NCBI GenBank assembly: GCA_020434085.1
Contig: JAGRBM010000131.1
Coordinates: 1 to 13,566 of the forward strand
DNA: 13,566 nt
Source of the DNA: Chrysiogenia bacterium
Lineage (GTDB): Bacteria > JAGRBM01
Direction of reading: 5' to 3'
Below, piece after piece: positions 1 through 5,944 of the stretch. The first letter of the stretch is position 1. The number at the start of each line of letters is the position of its first letter. The position numbers were made by a program, and so were the translations under genes. Under the pieces are notes generated by a model. It had not been told where the DNA came from and did no database searches. It worked only from the letters and a program-made list of their open reading frames with translations.

Positions 1-161
1 AAGCGTACGAAGAGCGGCCGCGCCGGTTCGGTCGTGGTGCCAGGCGCGCTGCACCACCAGATCGCCCCGCAAAAAAGCGCGGCGTGAATTCCCAAGGAAA
101 TCAGCAGGTAGCGCGCGCGCCGCGAGGGGCGCCGGAGAATTGTGTTGACCTGATGCGGCAT
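1..161 (-). CDS. tonB: TonB-like energy transducer, N-terminal fragment (runs off left edge)
   Basis: Reading the minus strand from an ATG at 161-159 gives 53 uninterrupted codons to the window edge. The product starts MPHQVNTILRR, has a basic n-region (R10, R11, R14, R15, R17), then one hydrophobic segment at about residues 18-36. That segment holds Ser22 and His26 in an S-x-x-x-H arrangement. This is the conserved Ser/His pair of the TonB transmembrane helix (S16/H20 in E. coli), which couples to ExbB/ExbD. A Pro/Thr-containing stretch and a P-L-F-V-R segment follow, as after the TonB helix. TonB would energise the outer-membrane receptor BtuB encoded divergently at 491, so the pairing is functionally sensible. 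The ribosome binding site is weak (AAGAGA just before ATG). The C-terminal TonB domain lies outside the window, so another single-pass periplasmic protein is not excluded. Confidence 0.65.
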   Translation of the reverse strand, partial: MPHQVNTILRRPSRRARYLLISLGIHAALFCGAIWWCSAPGTTTEPARPLFVR

Positions 162-181
162 TTCTCTTAGCTTCGGCCCTG

Positions 182-231
182 CCGGTGACGGCTTTGGGGC
201 CTGCAAGTGATTGTAGGCCACAGCCTGCCGG
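182..231. other. Predicted GNRA-capped hairpin in the tonB/btuB divergent intergenic region
   Basis: Positions 198-206 pair with 211-219 (9 bp, one G-U) around a GTGA loop at 207-210, a GNRA-type tetraloop. Outer helices 190-193/222-225 and 182-185/228-231 extend it into an interrupted rod. It ends 15 nt before the riboswitch P1 stem and also lies in the presumed leader of the divergent tonB-like gene. No recognised RNA family; its role is unknown and it may be chance structure in GC-rich DNA. Confidence 0.35.
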
Positions 232-245
232 AGACAACTAGTCAA

Positions 246-461
246 CGCCTTTGCGGTGCAGCCCTTCTCTCGCTCAACCAGGAGAAGGGCCTAGAGGGAA
301 GCCGGTTAAAGTCCGGCGCGGTCCCGCCACTGTAAGGAGGAAGCGGCTTCGGGTGACCGGAGGCCACTGGTTCAGAGAGCTGAATCGGGAAGGCCGTCCG
401 GACGAGCGACCCCCAAGCGCCGCATGTGATTCCTCCGAGCCAGGAAACCTGCCCGAAGGCG
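246..461 (+). promoter_or_regulatory. Cobalamin (B12) riboswitch aptamer
   Basis: The RNA carries the hallmark elements of the cobalamin riboswitch. The B12 box AGCCAGGAAACCTGCC is at 438-453. The conserved core GCGGTCCCGCCACTGTAA is at 318-335, preceded by GGGAA and a GCCGG/CCGGC stem at 301-305/313-317. A closing P1 helix pairs CGCCTT (246-251) with AAGGCG (456-461). GCCCTTCTC (261-269) pairs with GAGAAGGGC (282-290). GGAGGAA (336-342) pairs with TTCCTCC (430-436) just before the B12 box. The aptamer ends 29 nt before the btuB start, so it is expected to reduce btuB operon expression when adenosyl- or methylcobalamin is abundant. Ligand subtype (AdoCbl versus MeCbl/aquocobalamin) cannot be set from sequence alone. 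Confidence 0.95.
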
Positions 462-490
462 ATCCGAAGCAAACCTTTCCGAGGAGAAAG

Positions 491-2590
491 ATGCGGGTCG
501 CGTGGTTATATATCCCGCCCGTCCTCCTCTTGGAGGACGGGCGGTCTGCTTTCGGGCGCCTTGTCGTGGCGCTCGCCGTGCTCGCCCTGGCGCTGCCCTC
601 CCGGGCTTTCGCGCAGGAATCTCCCGCGCGGGCGCAGCAGACCGAAGAACTCCCTGAAATCGTTGTCGAGGGCGAACGCATCGCCGAACCGAAGGCCGAC
701 CCGATTGCGTCTGCCACGGTGATCGAGCGCGAGGAGATCGAAAGCGAGCCCGTTGGCGCGGGCGAGCTTCTCAATCGCGACGAGGGCGTGCGTGTGCGTG
801 AGCTCGGCGGGCTGGGTTCCTTCTCCACCATTTCCATCCGCGGTTCGACGAGCGACCAGGTGCGCGTGATGCTCGATGGCGTGCCGCTCGAGCGCGCGAG
901 CAACGGCGGCGTCGATCTCTCCATCATCCCCACCGAGAACCTCGACCGCATTGAGATCTACCGCGGCGTGGCGCCGCTCTCGGCGGGCGGCTCCGCTATC
1001 GGCGGCGTCGTGAGCCTCACCAGCATCGTGCCCGAGAAAGATGCGCTTTCCCTGCTGGCCGGCGGCGGCAGTTTCGGCTGGCGCCAAGGTGCGCTCCATG
1101 CGACCCATGCGAAAAAGGACTCGCCCTACGCTGCACTCCTCTCGCTTTCCTACGAGGGCGCCGAAAACGATTTTTCGTTCCGCAATCCCGCGGGAACGCC
1201 CACCGTGACCAGTGACGACTTCGACGATGAGCGACGAAACGCCGATTTTAATCGCGGCGACGCGCTCGTTCGCGTGATTCGCAAGCTCCCCCGCGGCGGG
1301 AGTCTCTCGCTGACCGAAGTCTTCGGCGCGCGTGAGCAGGGCGTGAACATCCAGCTCAGCGCGACGCCCCAGAGCGCCACGCGCCTGTTCGAGGCCCGTT
1401 CGCTCACGAGCCTCGCCCTCGATCTGCCCGGGCTCACGGACTACTCCTCGCTCGAAGCCCACGCCTTCTTCACCTTCTCGCGGCTCGACATCGACGACCC
1501 GCTTGGAGAACTGCTGGGCGGACTCGACACCAAGGACGATGACTACGTTGCGGGCGCCAACGTCCTCTTCGGTCACTACATTTTCGATCCGCTCAAGGCC
1601 GAGGCCTTTGCCGAGTTCCGGCACGAGCGTTTTTCGCCCAAGGACGAGGCCCTGCTCGTCAACTTCCCGAGCAGCTCACGCAATCAGCTCACGCTGGCGG
1701 GCGGTTTGGAATACGAGGCCCTCACTGAGGAGCTGCTGCTCGTCGCGCAGGTGCGATATGAGCACGCCAGCGACGACCTCAACGGCTCGAACGCCGGCAC
1801 GCCGACCACGGGCGGCAGCTCTCACAACGAAGTGACCGCCCGCGGCGGCGTGCGCTGGGAACCGCGTCAGTGGCTGCTGCTGAGCACCAATCTTTCTCGC
1901 GCGGTGCGGCTGCCGAATTTCTCGGAACTCTTCGGCAACACCGGTTTCGTGCGCGGCAATCCGGATCTGCGCCCCGAAACATCAATCAACTTCGATGCTG
2001 GTGCGGCACTCGAGTGGAAGGACCTTCCGCTGGCACGCAAGGCGGGCGTGGGCGTGCGCTACTTCCGCTCGAATGTGGACGACCTCATCACCTTCCGTCT
2101 CAACGGCGCCGGGGTGCTGCTGGTCTGCCAGGCCGGCATCAACCAGTGCGCGCTGACCGGCGCGGAGAATCAGGGCGTGGAACTTGCCGCCAAATGGGAG
2201 CTGCCCCGGTTTCTCGCATGGGAGGGTAACTTCACCTGGACCCGCGCGCGCCAGAAACCCAGCGACAATTTCGAGCTTCCCTTTGTGCCCCAGTGGCAGG
2301 CCTACACGCGCCTTCGACTGGAAGACTCCTTTGCGGGGAAGGCTTCGAGCGCGGGGCTCTGGCTGGATTTCGAATACGTGGGAGCAAACTTCCTGGGGCC
2401 CGCCAACCTGAGCGAGGCACCCGAGCGCCGCATCTTTGGTGCGGGCGCCTTCGTGCGCTTCTTCAATGACGAACTGCAACTGACGCTGTCAGCGAAAAAC
2501 ATCACCAACGAGAAAAGTCTGATCAACTTTTCCAACCAACCGCTTCCGGGACTGACCCTGCTGGGGCAGATCCGGTGGCGCGCGATCTAG
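491..2590 (+). CDS. btuB: BtuB-like TonB-dependent outer-membrane cobalamin receptor
   Basis: A 699-residue TonB-dependent receptor. ATG 491 was chosen because GAGGAG (481-486) precedes it and upstream in-frame sequence is riboswitch. Residues 1-41 form a signal peptide with a long, odd n-region and cleavage expected at AFA|QES. The TonB box EIVVEGE lies near residue 56. The plug follows (about 70-185) with typical motifs: S-I-R-G, V-M-L-D-G-V-P-L, D-R-I-E-I-Y-R-G and A-I-G-G-V-V. The remainder is a 22-stranded barrel type with FSELFGNTGFVRGNPDLRPE (about 475-495), a family signature. Length is somewhat above E. coli BtuB (594 mature). Corrinoid specificity is inferred from the riboswitch and the downstream btuF-like and DUF71 genes. 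The C-terminus ends in Ile after an aromatic-rich strand rather than the usual Phe. Confidence 0.9.
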   Translation: MRVAWLYIPPVLLLEDGRSAFGRLVVALAVLALALPSRAFAQESPARAQQTEELPEIVVEGERIAEPKADPIASATVIEREEIESEPVGAGELLNRDEGVRVRELGGLGSFSTISIRGSTSDQVRVMLDGVPLERASNGGVDLSIIPTENLDRIEIYRGVAPLSAGGSAIGGVVSLTSIVPEKDALSLLAGGGSFGWRQGALHATHAKKDSPYAALLSLSYEGAENDFSFRNPAGTPTVTSDDFDDERRNADFNRGDALVRVIRKLPRGGSLSLTEVFGAREQGVNIQLSATPQSATRLFEARSLTSLALDLPGLTDYSSLEAHAFFTFSRLDIDDPLGELLGGLDTKDDDYVAGANVLFGHYIFDPLKAEAFAEFRHERFSPKDEALLVNFPSSSRNQLTLAGGLEYEALTEELLLVAQVRYEHASDDLNGSNAGTPTTGGSSHNEVTARGGVRWEPRQWLLLSTNLSRAVRLPNFSELFGNTGFVRGNPDLRPETSINFDAGAALEWKDLPLARKAGVGVRYFRSNVDDLITFRLNGAGVLLVCQAGINQCALTGAENQGVELAAKWELPRFLAWEGNFTWTRARQKPSDNFELPFVPQWQAYTRLRLEDSFAGKASSAGLWLDFEYVGANFLGPANLSEAPERRIFGAGAFVRFFNDELQLTLSAKNITNEKSLINFSNQPLPGLTLLGQIRWRAI
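515..544 (+). promoter_or_regulatory. Perfect 13-bp hairpin in the first codons of btuB, likely riboswitch expression platform
   Basis: Positions 515-527 pair perfectly with 532-544 (13 bp, mostly G-C) around a TCTT loop at 528-531. The stem covers codons 9-18 of btuB. CTCCTC at 524-529, in the left arm and loop, is the exact complement of the btuB Shine-Dalgarno GAGGAG (481-486), so hairpin formation and Shine-Dalgarno pairing are mutually exclusive. No clear T-run follows, arguing against a classic intrinsic terminator. A link to B12-dependent control is inference from its position directly after the aptamer. Confidence 0.6.
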
Positions 2591-2624
2591 GCGCCTGGAA
2601 CGGCGCTCATCAGGAGAAACGCAG

Positions 2625-4085
2625 ATGAAGAAAATTGGAATGCGAATCATGGCGGCCGCGCTGGTGTGCGCGGCGACGGGCGCCTGCACCACCGACGAGC
2701 TGCAGGTGTTGCTCGGCGGCAGCCCCGCGCAGGGCGTGCTGGCCATCAGCACCGACTATGCCGACACGGTGGTTTCCAGCGTCGATCGCCTCAGTCGCCA
2801 GGCGGCGGTCTCCGAGCTCGTCACATCGGGTGGCAGCGCCGGGCTCTCCGCGCCGCTCTCGGGCGATGTGGTGGCGGCGCACACGCCGAGCCCCTTTGGT
2901 GAGATCCTCCTGCTCGACCGCACCGAGGGCAACCTGACCATTGTCACGCCGGGCACCGGTGCGATCCGCGGGCAGTTTGGCGTGCGGAGCATGAGCGAAG
3001 ATCCCAATCCCAACCCCACCGACGTGCTGGTGGTCAGCGATGAGAAAATCTACGTCGCGCGGCAGGGGCAGTTCACGTTTGCGGCCACCACCTTCGACAA
3101 CGAGCGCTCCAACGACGTCGTCATCATGGACCCGCTCACGGGTGATCTCACCGAAGTGCCGGCTTTCGATTTCAACGTGGTTTTCGGCGCCAGCGGAACC
3201 GGTCACGTGAATACCGCCGGCAACGACTTCGCGCGCGCCGATGCATTGTCATGGGCGGGCGATTACGTCGCGGTGACGCTGCTCAACGCCGACGCGGCCT
3301 TCGATGGCAGCGCGGGCACGGGGCTCATTGCGCTGCTTGATCCGGCAACCGACACGATTGTCGATGCCACCCCCGATACAAGTTCCGGCACCACCGATCC
3401 CATCGTGCTCGATGCAGGTGGCGGTGACGTGTGTCAGGGACCGGGAACGAAGCTGGTCTACCGCCCGACAACGCAGATCCTGTACGTCGCCTGCTCGGGT
3501 ATCTTCGGCGACTACTATGCACCCCAGGACGGCGATCACGCGGACCAGATCGACGCCTCGCGGGTTATGGCGGTCGATCTCTCGCCCCTTGCGGAGGGAA
3601 ATGACGTGGTCGTGACGAGCATTGTCGCCGCCGAGGACTTCTACACCGGCGGCACGATGCCCGATGAAATGTCGCCGCTCTCTGGTGAGCTCGTCATTCT
3701 CTCGCCCACGCTGGGTTTTGTGACCACCTACGGATCATTCGGCTGCAACGCGGTGGGCGTGATGAGCCCCTGCAGCCCCGATACCAGCGCGCCGCCGCAG
3801 AATGTCTCGCAGGCGCTCTTCAGCTTCAATCCCGCGACGGGCGAGGCCAACACGGTGCCCCTTGCGAATGCGTTTGCTTACAGCTTCGGCTCGATTCTGG
3901 GCGATCCATTCACGAATACTCTCTACCTGGCCGATTCGGCTGTCGGAGCCGTCCGGATCTGGGACGTCGATCCGAGCGACAACGGCAATGGCAGTGACCT
4001 CAGCGATACGGCCGAAGACGAGAGCGCGGCCTTCGCCCCGACGGCCCGGCCGGGAATTCTCCCGCGCAGCCTCACTTTCTACTAG
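2625..4085 (+). CDS. Predicted surface beta-propeller lipoprotein, candidate BtuG-like corrinoid-binding partner of BtuB
   Basis: A 486-residue protein with a lipoprotein signal peptide: basic start MKKIGMR, hydrophobic core, and lipobox T-G-A-C with Cys21 as the lipidated residue. AGGAG (2612-2616) sits 8 nt before ATG. The mature part is rich in short beta-strand units with recurring D-P-x-T-G/N-P-A-T-G and V-x-x-L-D-type turns, for example near residues 100-115, 165-175, 235-250, 400-410 and 425-445. This resembles YncE/NHL-type beta-propellers. Four cysteines in its second half (in GGDVC, YVACSG, SFGCN and SPCS) could form disulfides. Position directly after btuB under a B12 riboswitch is the best functional clue. 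In Bacteroides, BtuG is a surface propeller lipoprotein that binds B12 very tightly and caps BtuB. Homology to BtuG is not demonstrated; a generic surface lipoprotein is possible. Confidence 0.75.
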   Translation: MKKIGMRIMAAALVCAATGACTTDELQVLLGGSPAQGVLAISTDYADTVVSSVDRLSRQAAVSELVTSGGSAGLSAPLSGDVVAAHTPSPFGEILLLDRTEGNLTIVTPGTGAIRGQFGVRSMSEDPNPNPTDVLVVSDEKIYVARQGQFTFAATTFDNERSNDVVIMDPLTGDLTEVPAFDFNVVFGASGTGHVNTAGNDFARADALSWAGDYVAVTLLNADAAFDGSAGTGLIALLDPATDTIVDATPDTSSGTTDPIVLDAGGGDVCQGPGTKLVYRPTTQILYVACSGIFGDYYAPQDGDHADQIDASRVMAVDLSPLAEGNDVVVTSIVAAEDFYTGGTMPDEMSPLSGELVILSPTLGFVTTYGSFGCNAVGVMSPCSPDTSAPPQNVSQALFSFNPATGEANTVPLANAFAYSFGSILGDPFTNTLYLADSAVGAVRIWDVDPSDNGNGSDLSDTAEDESAAFAPTARPGILPRSLTFY

Positions 4086-4111
4086 GCCGCAAGCGAACTG
4101 GAGCATCCGCA

Positions 4112-4777
4112 ATGAAAGAGAAAATCCTGATGTCCTGGAGCGGCGGCAAGGACAGCGCCGTGGCACTGTGGGAGCTGCAGCGTGCGGGCGAGTACGAAAT
4201 CGATGCCCTGCTCACGAGCGTGACCGAGGGCTATGACCGGATTTCCATGCACGGCGTGCGCAATGAACTGCTGGAGCGACAGGCTGCCGCGCTGGGCGTG
4301 CCGCTCGAGCGGGTGCAGCTTCCCAAGCTCGCCAGCAACGAGGTCTACGAAGAGCGCATGGGCGCGGCGATGAACGCGGCCAAGGCGCGCGGCATTTCCC
4401 GCGTGGCCTTCGGCGATCTCTATCTGGAGGGAATCCGCAGCTACCGGGAGGAGAACCTCGCCCGCGTCGGGATGGAGGCCCTCTTCCCGGTGTGGCTGCG
4501 CGAGACCCGGCAGTTTGCAAAGGATTTTCTGAGTGCGGGCTTTCGCACGATGGTGGTGTGCGTCGACACCGCCCAGCTCGGCGCCGAATTCGCCGGCCGC
4601 GAAATCGACGAGGCCTTTCTCGCCGAGCTCCCCGAGGGCGTCGATCCCTGCGGGGAGAAAGGCGAGTTCCATACCTTCGTCTTCGATGGCCCGAACTTCA
4701 GCGAGCCCGTGAAATTCGAGCTGGGCGAGACGCGCATCGACGGGCAGTTCCACTTCCGCGACCTTGTGCCGAGCTGA
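4112..4777 (+). CDS. DUF71/COG2102 PP-loop ATP pyrophosphatase (diphthine-ammonia ligase-like; B12-associated)
   Basis: A 221-residue cytosolic protein of usual family length. The PP-loop SGGKDS is at residues 10-15, binding ATP for adenylation. The family C-terminal signature GEKGEFHTF is at 181-189, and GDLYLEGIRSYREE is at 101-114. GGAG (4100-4103) lies 8 nt before ATG. Eukaryotic and archaeal relatives (Dph6) amidate diphthine on elongation factor 2, but bacteria lack diphthamide, so that name is misleading here. Comparative genomics in the literature has tied a bacterial subgroup of DUF71 to B12 salvage through clustering with B12 transport genes, and this gene sits between btuB and btuF-like genes, matching that subgroup. 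An ATP-dependent amidation or ligation on a corrinoid or its precursor is a plausible reaction but unproven. Confidence 0.85.
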   Translation: MKEKILMSWSGGKDSAVALWELQRAGEYEIDALLTSVTEGYDRISMHGVRNELLERQAAALGVPLERVQLPKLASNEVYEERMGAAMNAAKARGISRVAFGDLYLEGIRSYREENLARVGMEALFPVWLRETRQFAKDFLSAGFRTMVVCVDTAQLGAEFAGREIDEAFLAELPEGVDPCGEKGEFHTFVFDGPNFSEPVKFELGETRIDGQFHFRDLVPS

Positions 4778-4785
4778 GTAAACAC

Positions 4786-5718
4786 ATGAACGCGAACCGA
4801 ATCGTCTCCCTTCTTCCCAGCAGCACCGAGATCGTCTGCGCGCTGGGCTTTCGCGATCGCCTGGTGGGCCGCTCCCACGAGTGTGACTTCCCGCCGGGCG
4901 TCGCGGAACTTCCCGTGTGCACCGAACCCAAGGTGGATCTCTCGGGAACCAGCTACGAGATCGACCAGAAGGTCAAAGCCATCCTCGAACAGGCGACCTC
5001 GGTCTACCGGGTGTTTGCCGAAGTGCTCGATGAGCTTCGCCCCGACGTGATCGTCACCCAGTCCCAGTGCGATGTGTGCGCGGTTTCTCTTAAAGATGTT
5101 GAGGCGGCCGTGTGCAACTTCGTGGGTTCGCGGCCCACCCTTGTTTCGCTCGAGCCCAACAGCCTCGATGATCTCTGGCAGGACTTTCGCAAGGTGGCCC
5201 GGGCGCTCGGCGTGCCAGAGCGCGGCGAGCAGCTCGTCAGCCACTGCCGTGCCCGGATGGCGGAGGTCGCAAACCGGGTGAAGCAGGCTGGGGCCGCGCG
5301 CCCCCGGGTCGCCACCATCGAGTGGATCGACCCGCCGATGGCAGGGGGCAACTGGATGCCCACGCTGGTCGAAATGGCGGGGGGCGAGAACCTGTTCGGC
5401 AAGGCGGGCGAGCACTCCCCCTGGCTCGAATGGGAGGACGTCGTAGCCGCCGACCCCGACTATTTGCTCATCCTGCCCTGCGGCTTCGGGATCGAGCGCA
5501 CCGAGCGGGAATTGCCGGCCCTGAGCGCCCGCGAGGGGTGGTCCGAACTGCGGGCGGTGCGCGAGGGGCGGGTCTATCTCACTGACGGGCACCACTTCTT
5601 CAACCGCCCGGGCCCCCGGGTCGTCGAATCGCTGGAAATCCTGGCGGAAATCCTCCATCCGGGCCTCTTCGAGTTCGGCCACGAGGGGAGCGGCTGGAAG
5701 CGCCTTCCCGGCAGGTGA
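4786..5718 (+). CDS. btuF: BtuF-like cobalamin-binding protein without signal peptide
   Basis: A 310-residue member of the BtuF/FepB-type helical-backbone substrate-binding family. ATG 4786 is 8 nt after the DUF71 stop and starts directly with the conserved N-terminal strand RIVSLLPSSTEIV (5-17). The family motif GRSHECDFPP follows (28-37), then TQSQCDVC with a C-x-x-C at 95-98, a GGNWMP-like middle segment (187-192), and FFNRPGPRVVESLEIL (271-286). There is no hydrophobic leader or lipobox. The in-frame extension back to 4492 runs antigenically unlike a leader and overlaps the DUF71 gene in another frame. Classical BtuF is periplasmic and feeds BtuCD; here the protein appears cytosolic, or its leader has been lost. 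The Shine-Dalgarno is weak, suggesting translational coupling to the preceding gene. Confidence 0.85.
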   Translation: MNANRIVSLLPSSTEIVCALGFRDRLVGRSHECDFPPGVAELPVCTEPKVDLSGTSYEIDQKVKAILEQATSVYRVFAEVLDELRPDVIVTQSQCDVCAVSLKDVEAAVCNFVGSRPTLVSLEPNSLDDLWQDFRKVARALGVPERGEQLVSHCRARMAEVANRVKQAGAARPRVATIEWIDPPMAGGNWMPTLVEMAGGENLFGKAGEHSPWLEWEDVVAADPDYLLILPCGFGIERTERELPALSAREGWSELRAVREGRVYLTDGHHFFNRPGPRVVESLEILAEILHPGLFEFGHEGSGWKRLPGR

Positions 5719-5736
5719 AGCAGGTGGCCCCAGCAG

Positions 5737-5754
5737 CCGTGATTTGGCTCACGG
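5737..5754 (+). terminator. Possible terminator-like hairpin after btuF
   Basis: CCGTGA (5737-5742) pairs with TCACGG (5749-5754) around a 6-nt loop, 18 nt after the btuF stop codon. It is in the right place to end the B12 operon, but no T-run follows, so it would not be a standard intrinsic terminator. Confidence 0.3.
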
Positions 5755-5807
5755 GCCTCTCCGGGATAAGCTAACCCCCTAAGACTCTTGCTAAATTGGC
5801 GAATTGC

Positions 5808-5918
5808 GGTTTAGAGTAAAGCCAAGTGCAACGAGTAATCGTTCCAGGCGGGAGCATTCCCCGACCCTCTGAGGGTTGGGGGAGTGTCCATGCCCGGCGC
5901 CGGTCCCATTTGCGGGCA
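5808..5918 (+). promoter_or_regulatory. Predicted structured 5' leader of the chemoreceptor gene (consecutive stem-loops)
   Basis: Four adjacent stem-loops can be drawn by hand. 5808-5812 pairs with 5819-5823 (one G-U). 5830-5834 pairs with 5839-5843 around a GTAA loop, a GNRA tetraloop. 5851-5868 pairs with 5872-5889: 17 bp with only two single-base bulges (5854 and 5878) and a CTG loop. TGCCCG (5891-5896) pairs with CGGGCA (5913-5918). The last ends 12 nt before the Shine-Dalgarno GGGGAG (5931-5936). No T-run follows the long stem. I compared it with the c-di-GMP (GEMM) riboswitch, which often precedes chemotaxis genes, and could not align the conserved core, so the family is unassigned. 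Confidence 0.45.
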
Positions 5919-5944
5919 GGCTGGGCCATTGGGGAGCAAAGCGA

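Noticed and set aside
145-172. TTGACC (145-150) as a -35 box for the btuB operon
   Set aside because: No credible -10 box lies 16-18 nt downstream, and the site is inside the tonB-like coding start.
251-490. In-frame 80-codon extension upstream of btuB starting at TTG 251
   Set aside because: It runs through the conserved riboswitch aptamer, has no ribosome binding site, and would place the signal peptide internally; ATG 491 has GAGGAG just before it.
274-1624. Long minus-strand open frames opposite btuB (and similar ones opposite btuF, the chemoreceptor, cheA and the kinases)
   Set aside because: They are antisense shadows of GC-rich coding sequence, with repetitive His/Arg/Gly-rich low-complexity composition and no family motifs; the plus-strand genes have clear domains.
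4492-4785. Upstream extension of btuF that might supply a signal peptide
   Set aside because: The extension is Arg-rich, without a hydrophobic core, and overlaps the DUF71 gene, whose own frame has clear motifs.
5795-5808. Sigma-54-like TTGGCGAATTGC
   Set aside because: The GG and GC elements are too close together (6 nt rather than about 10).
5788-5817. Sigma-70-like promoter TTGCTA / TAGAGT (18-nt spacing) before the chemoreceptor
   Set aside because: Both boxes match only partly and the -10 overlaps the first predicted leader stem; too weak to call without a mapped start.
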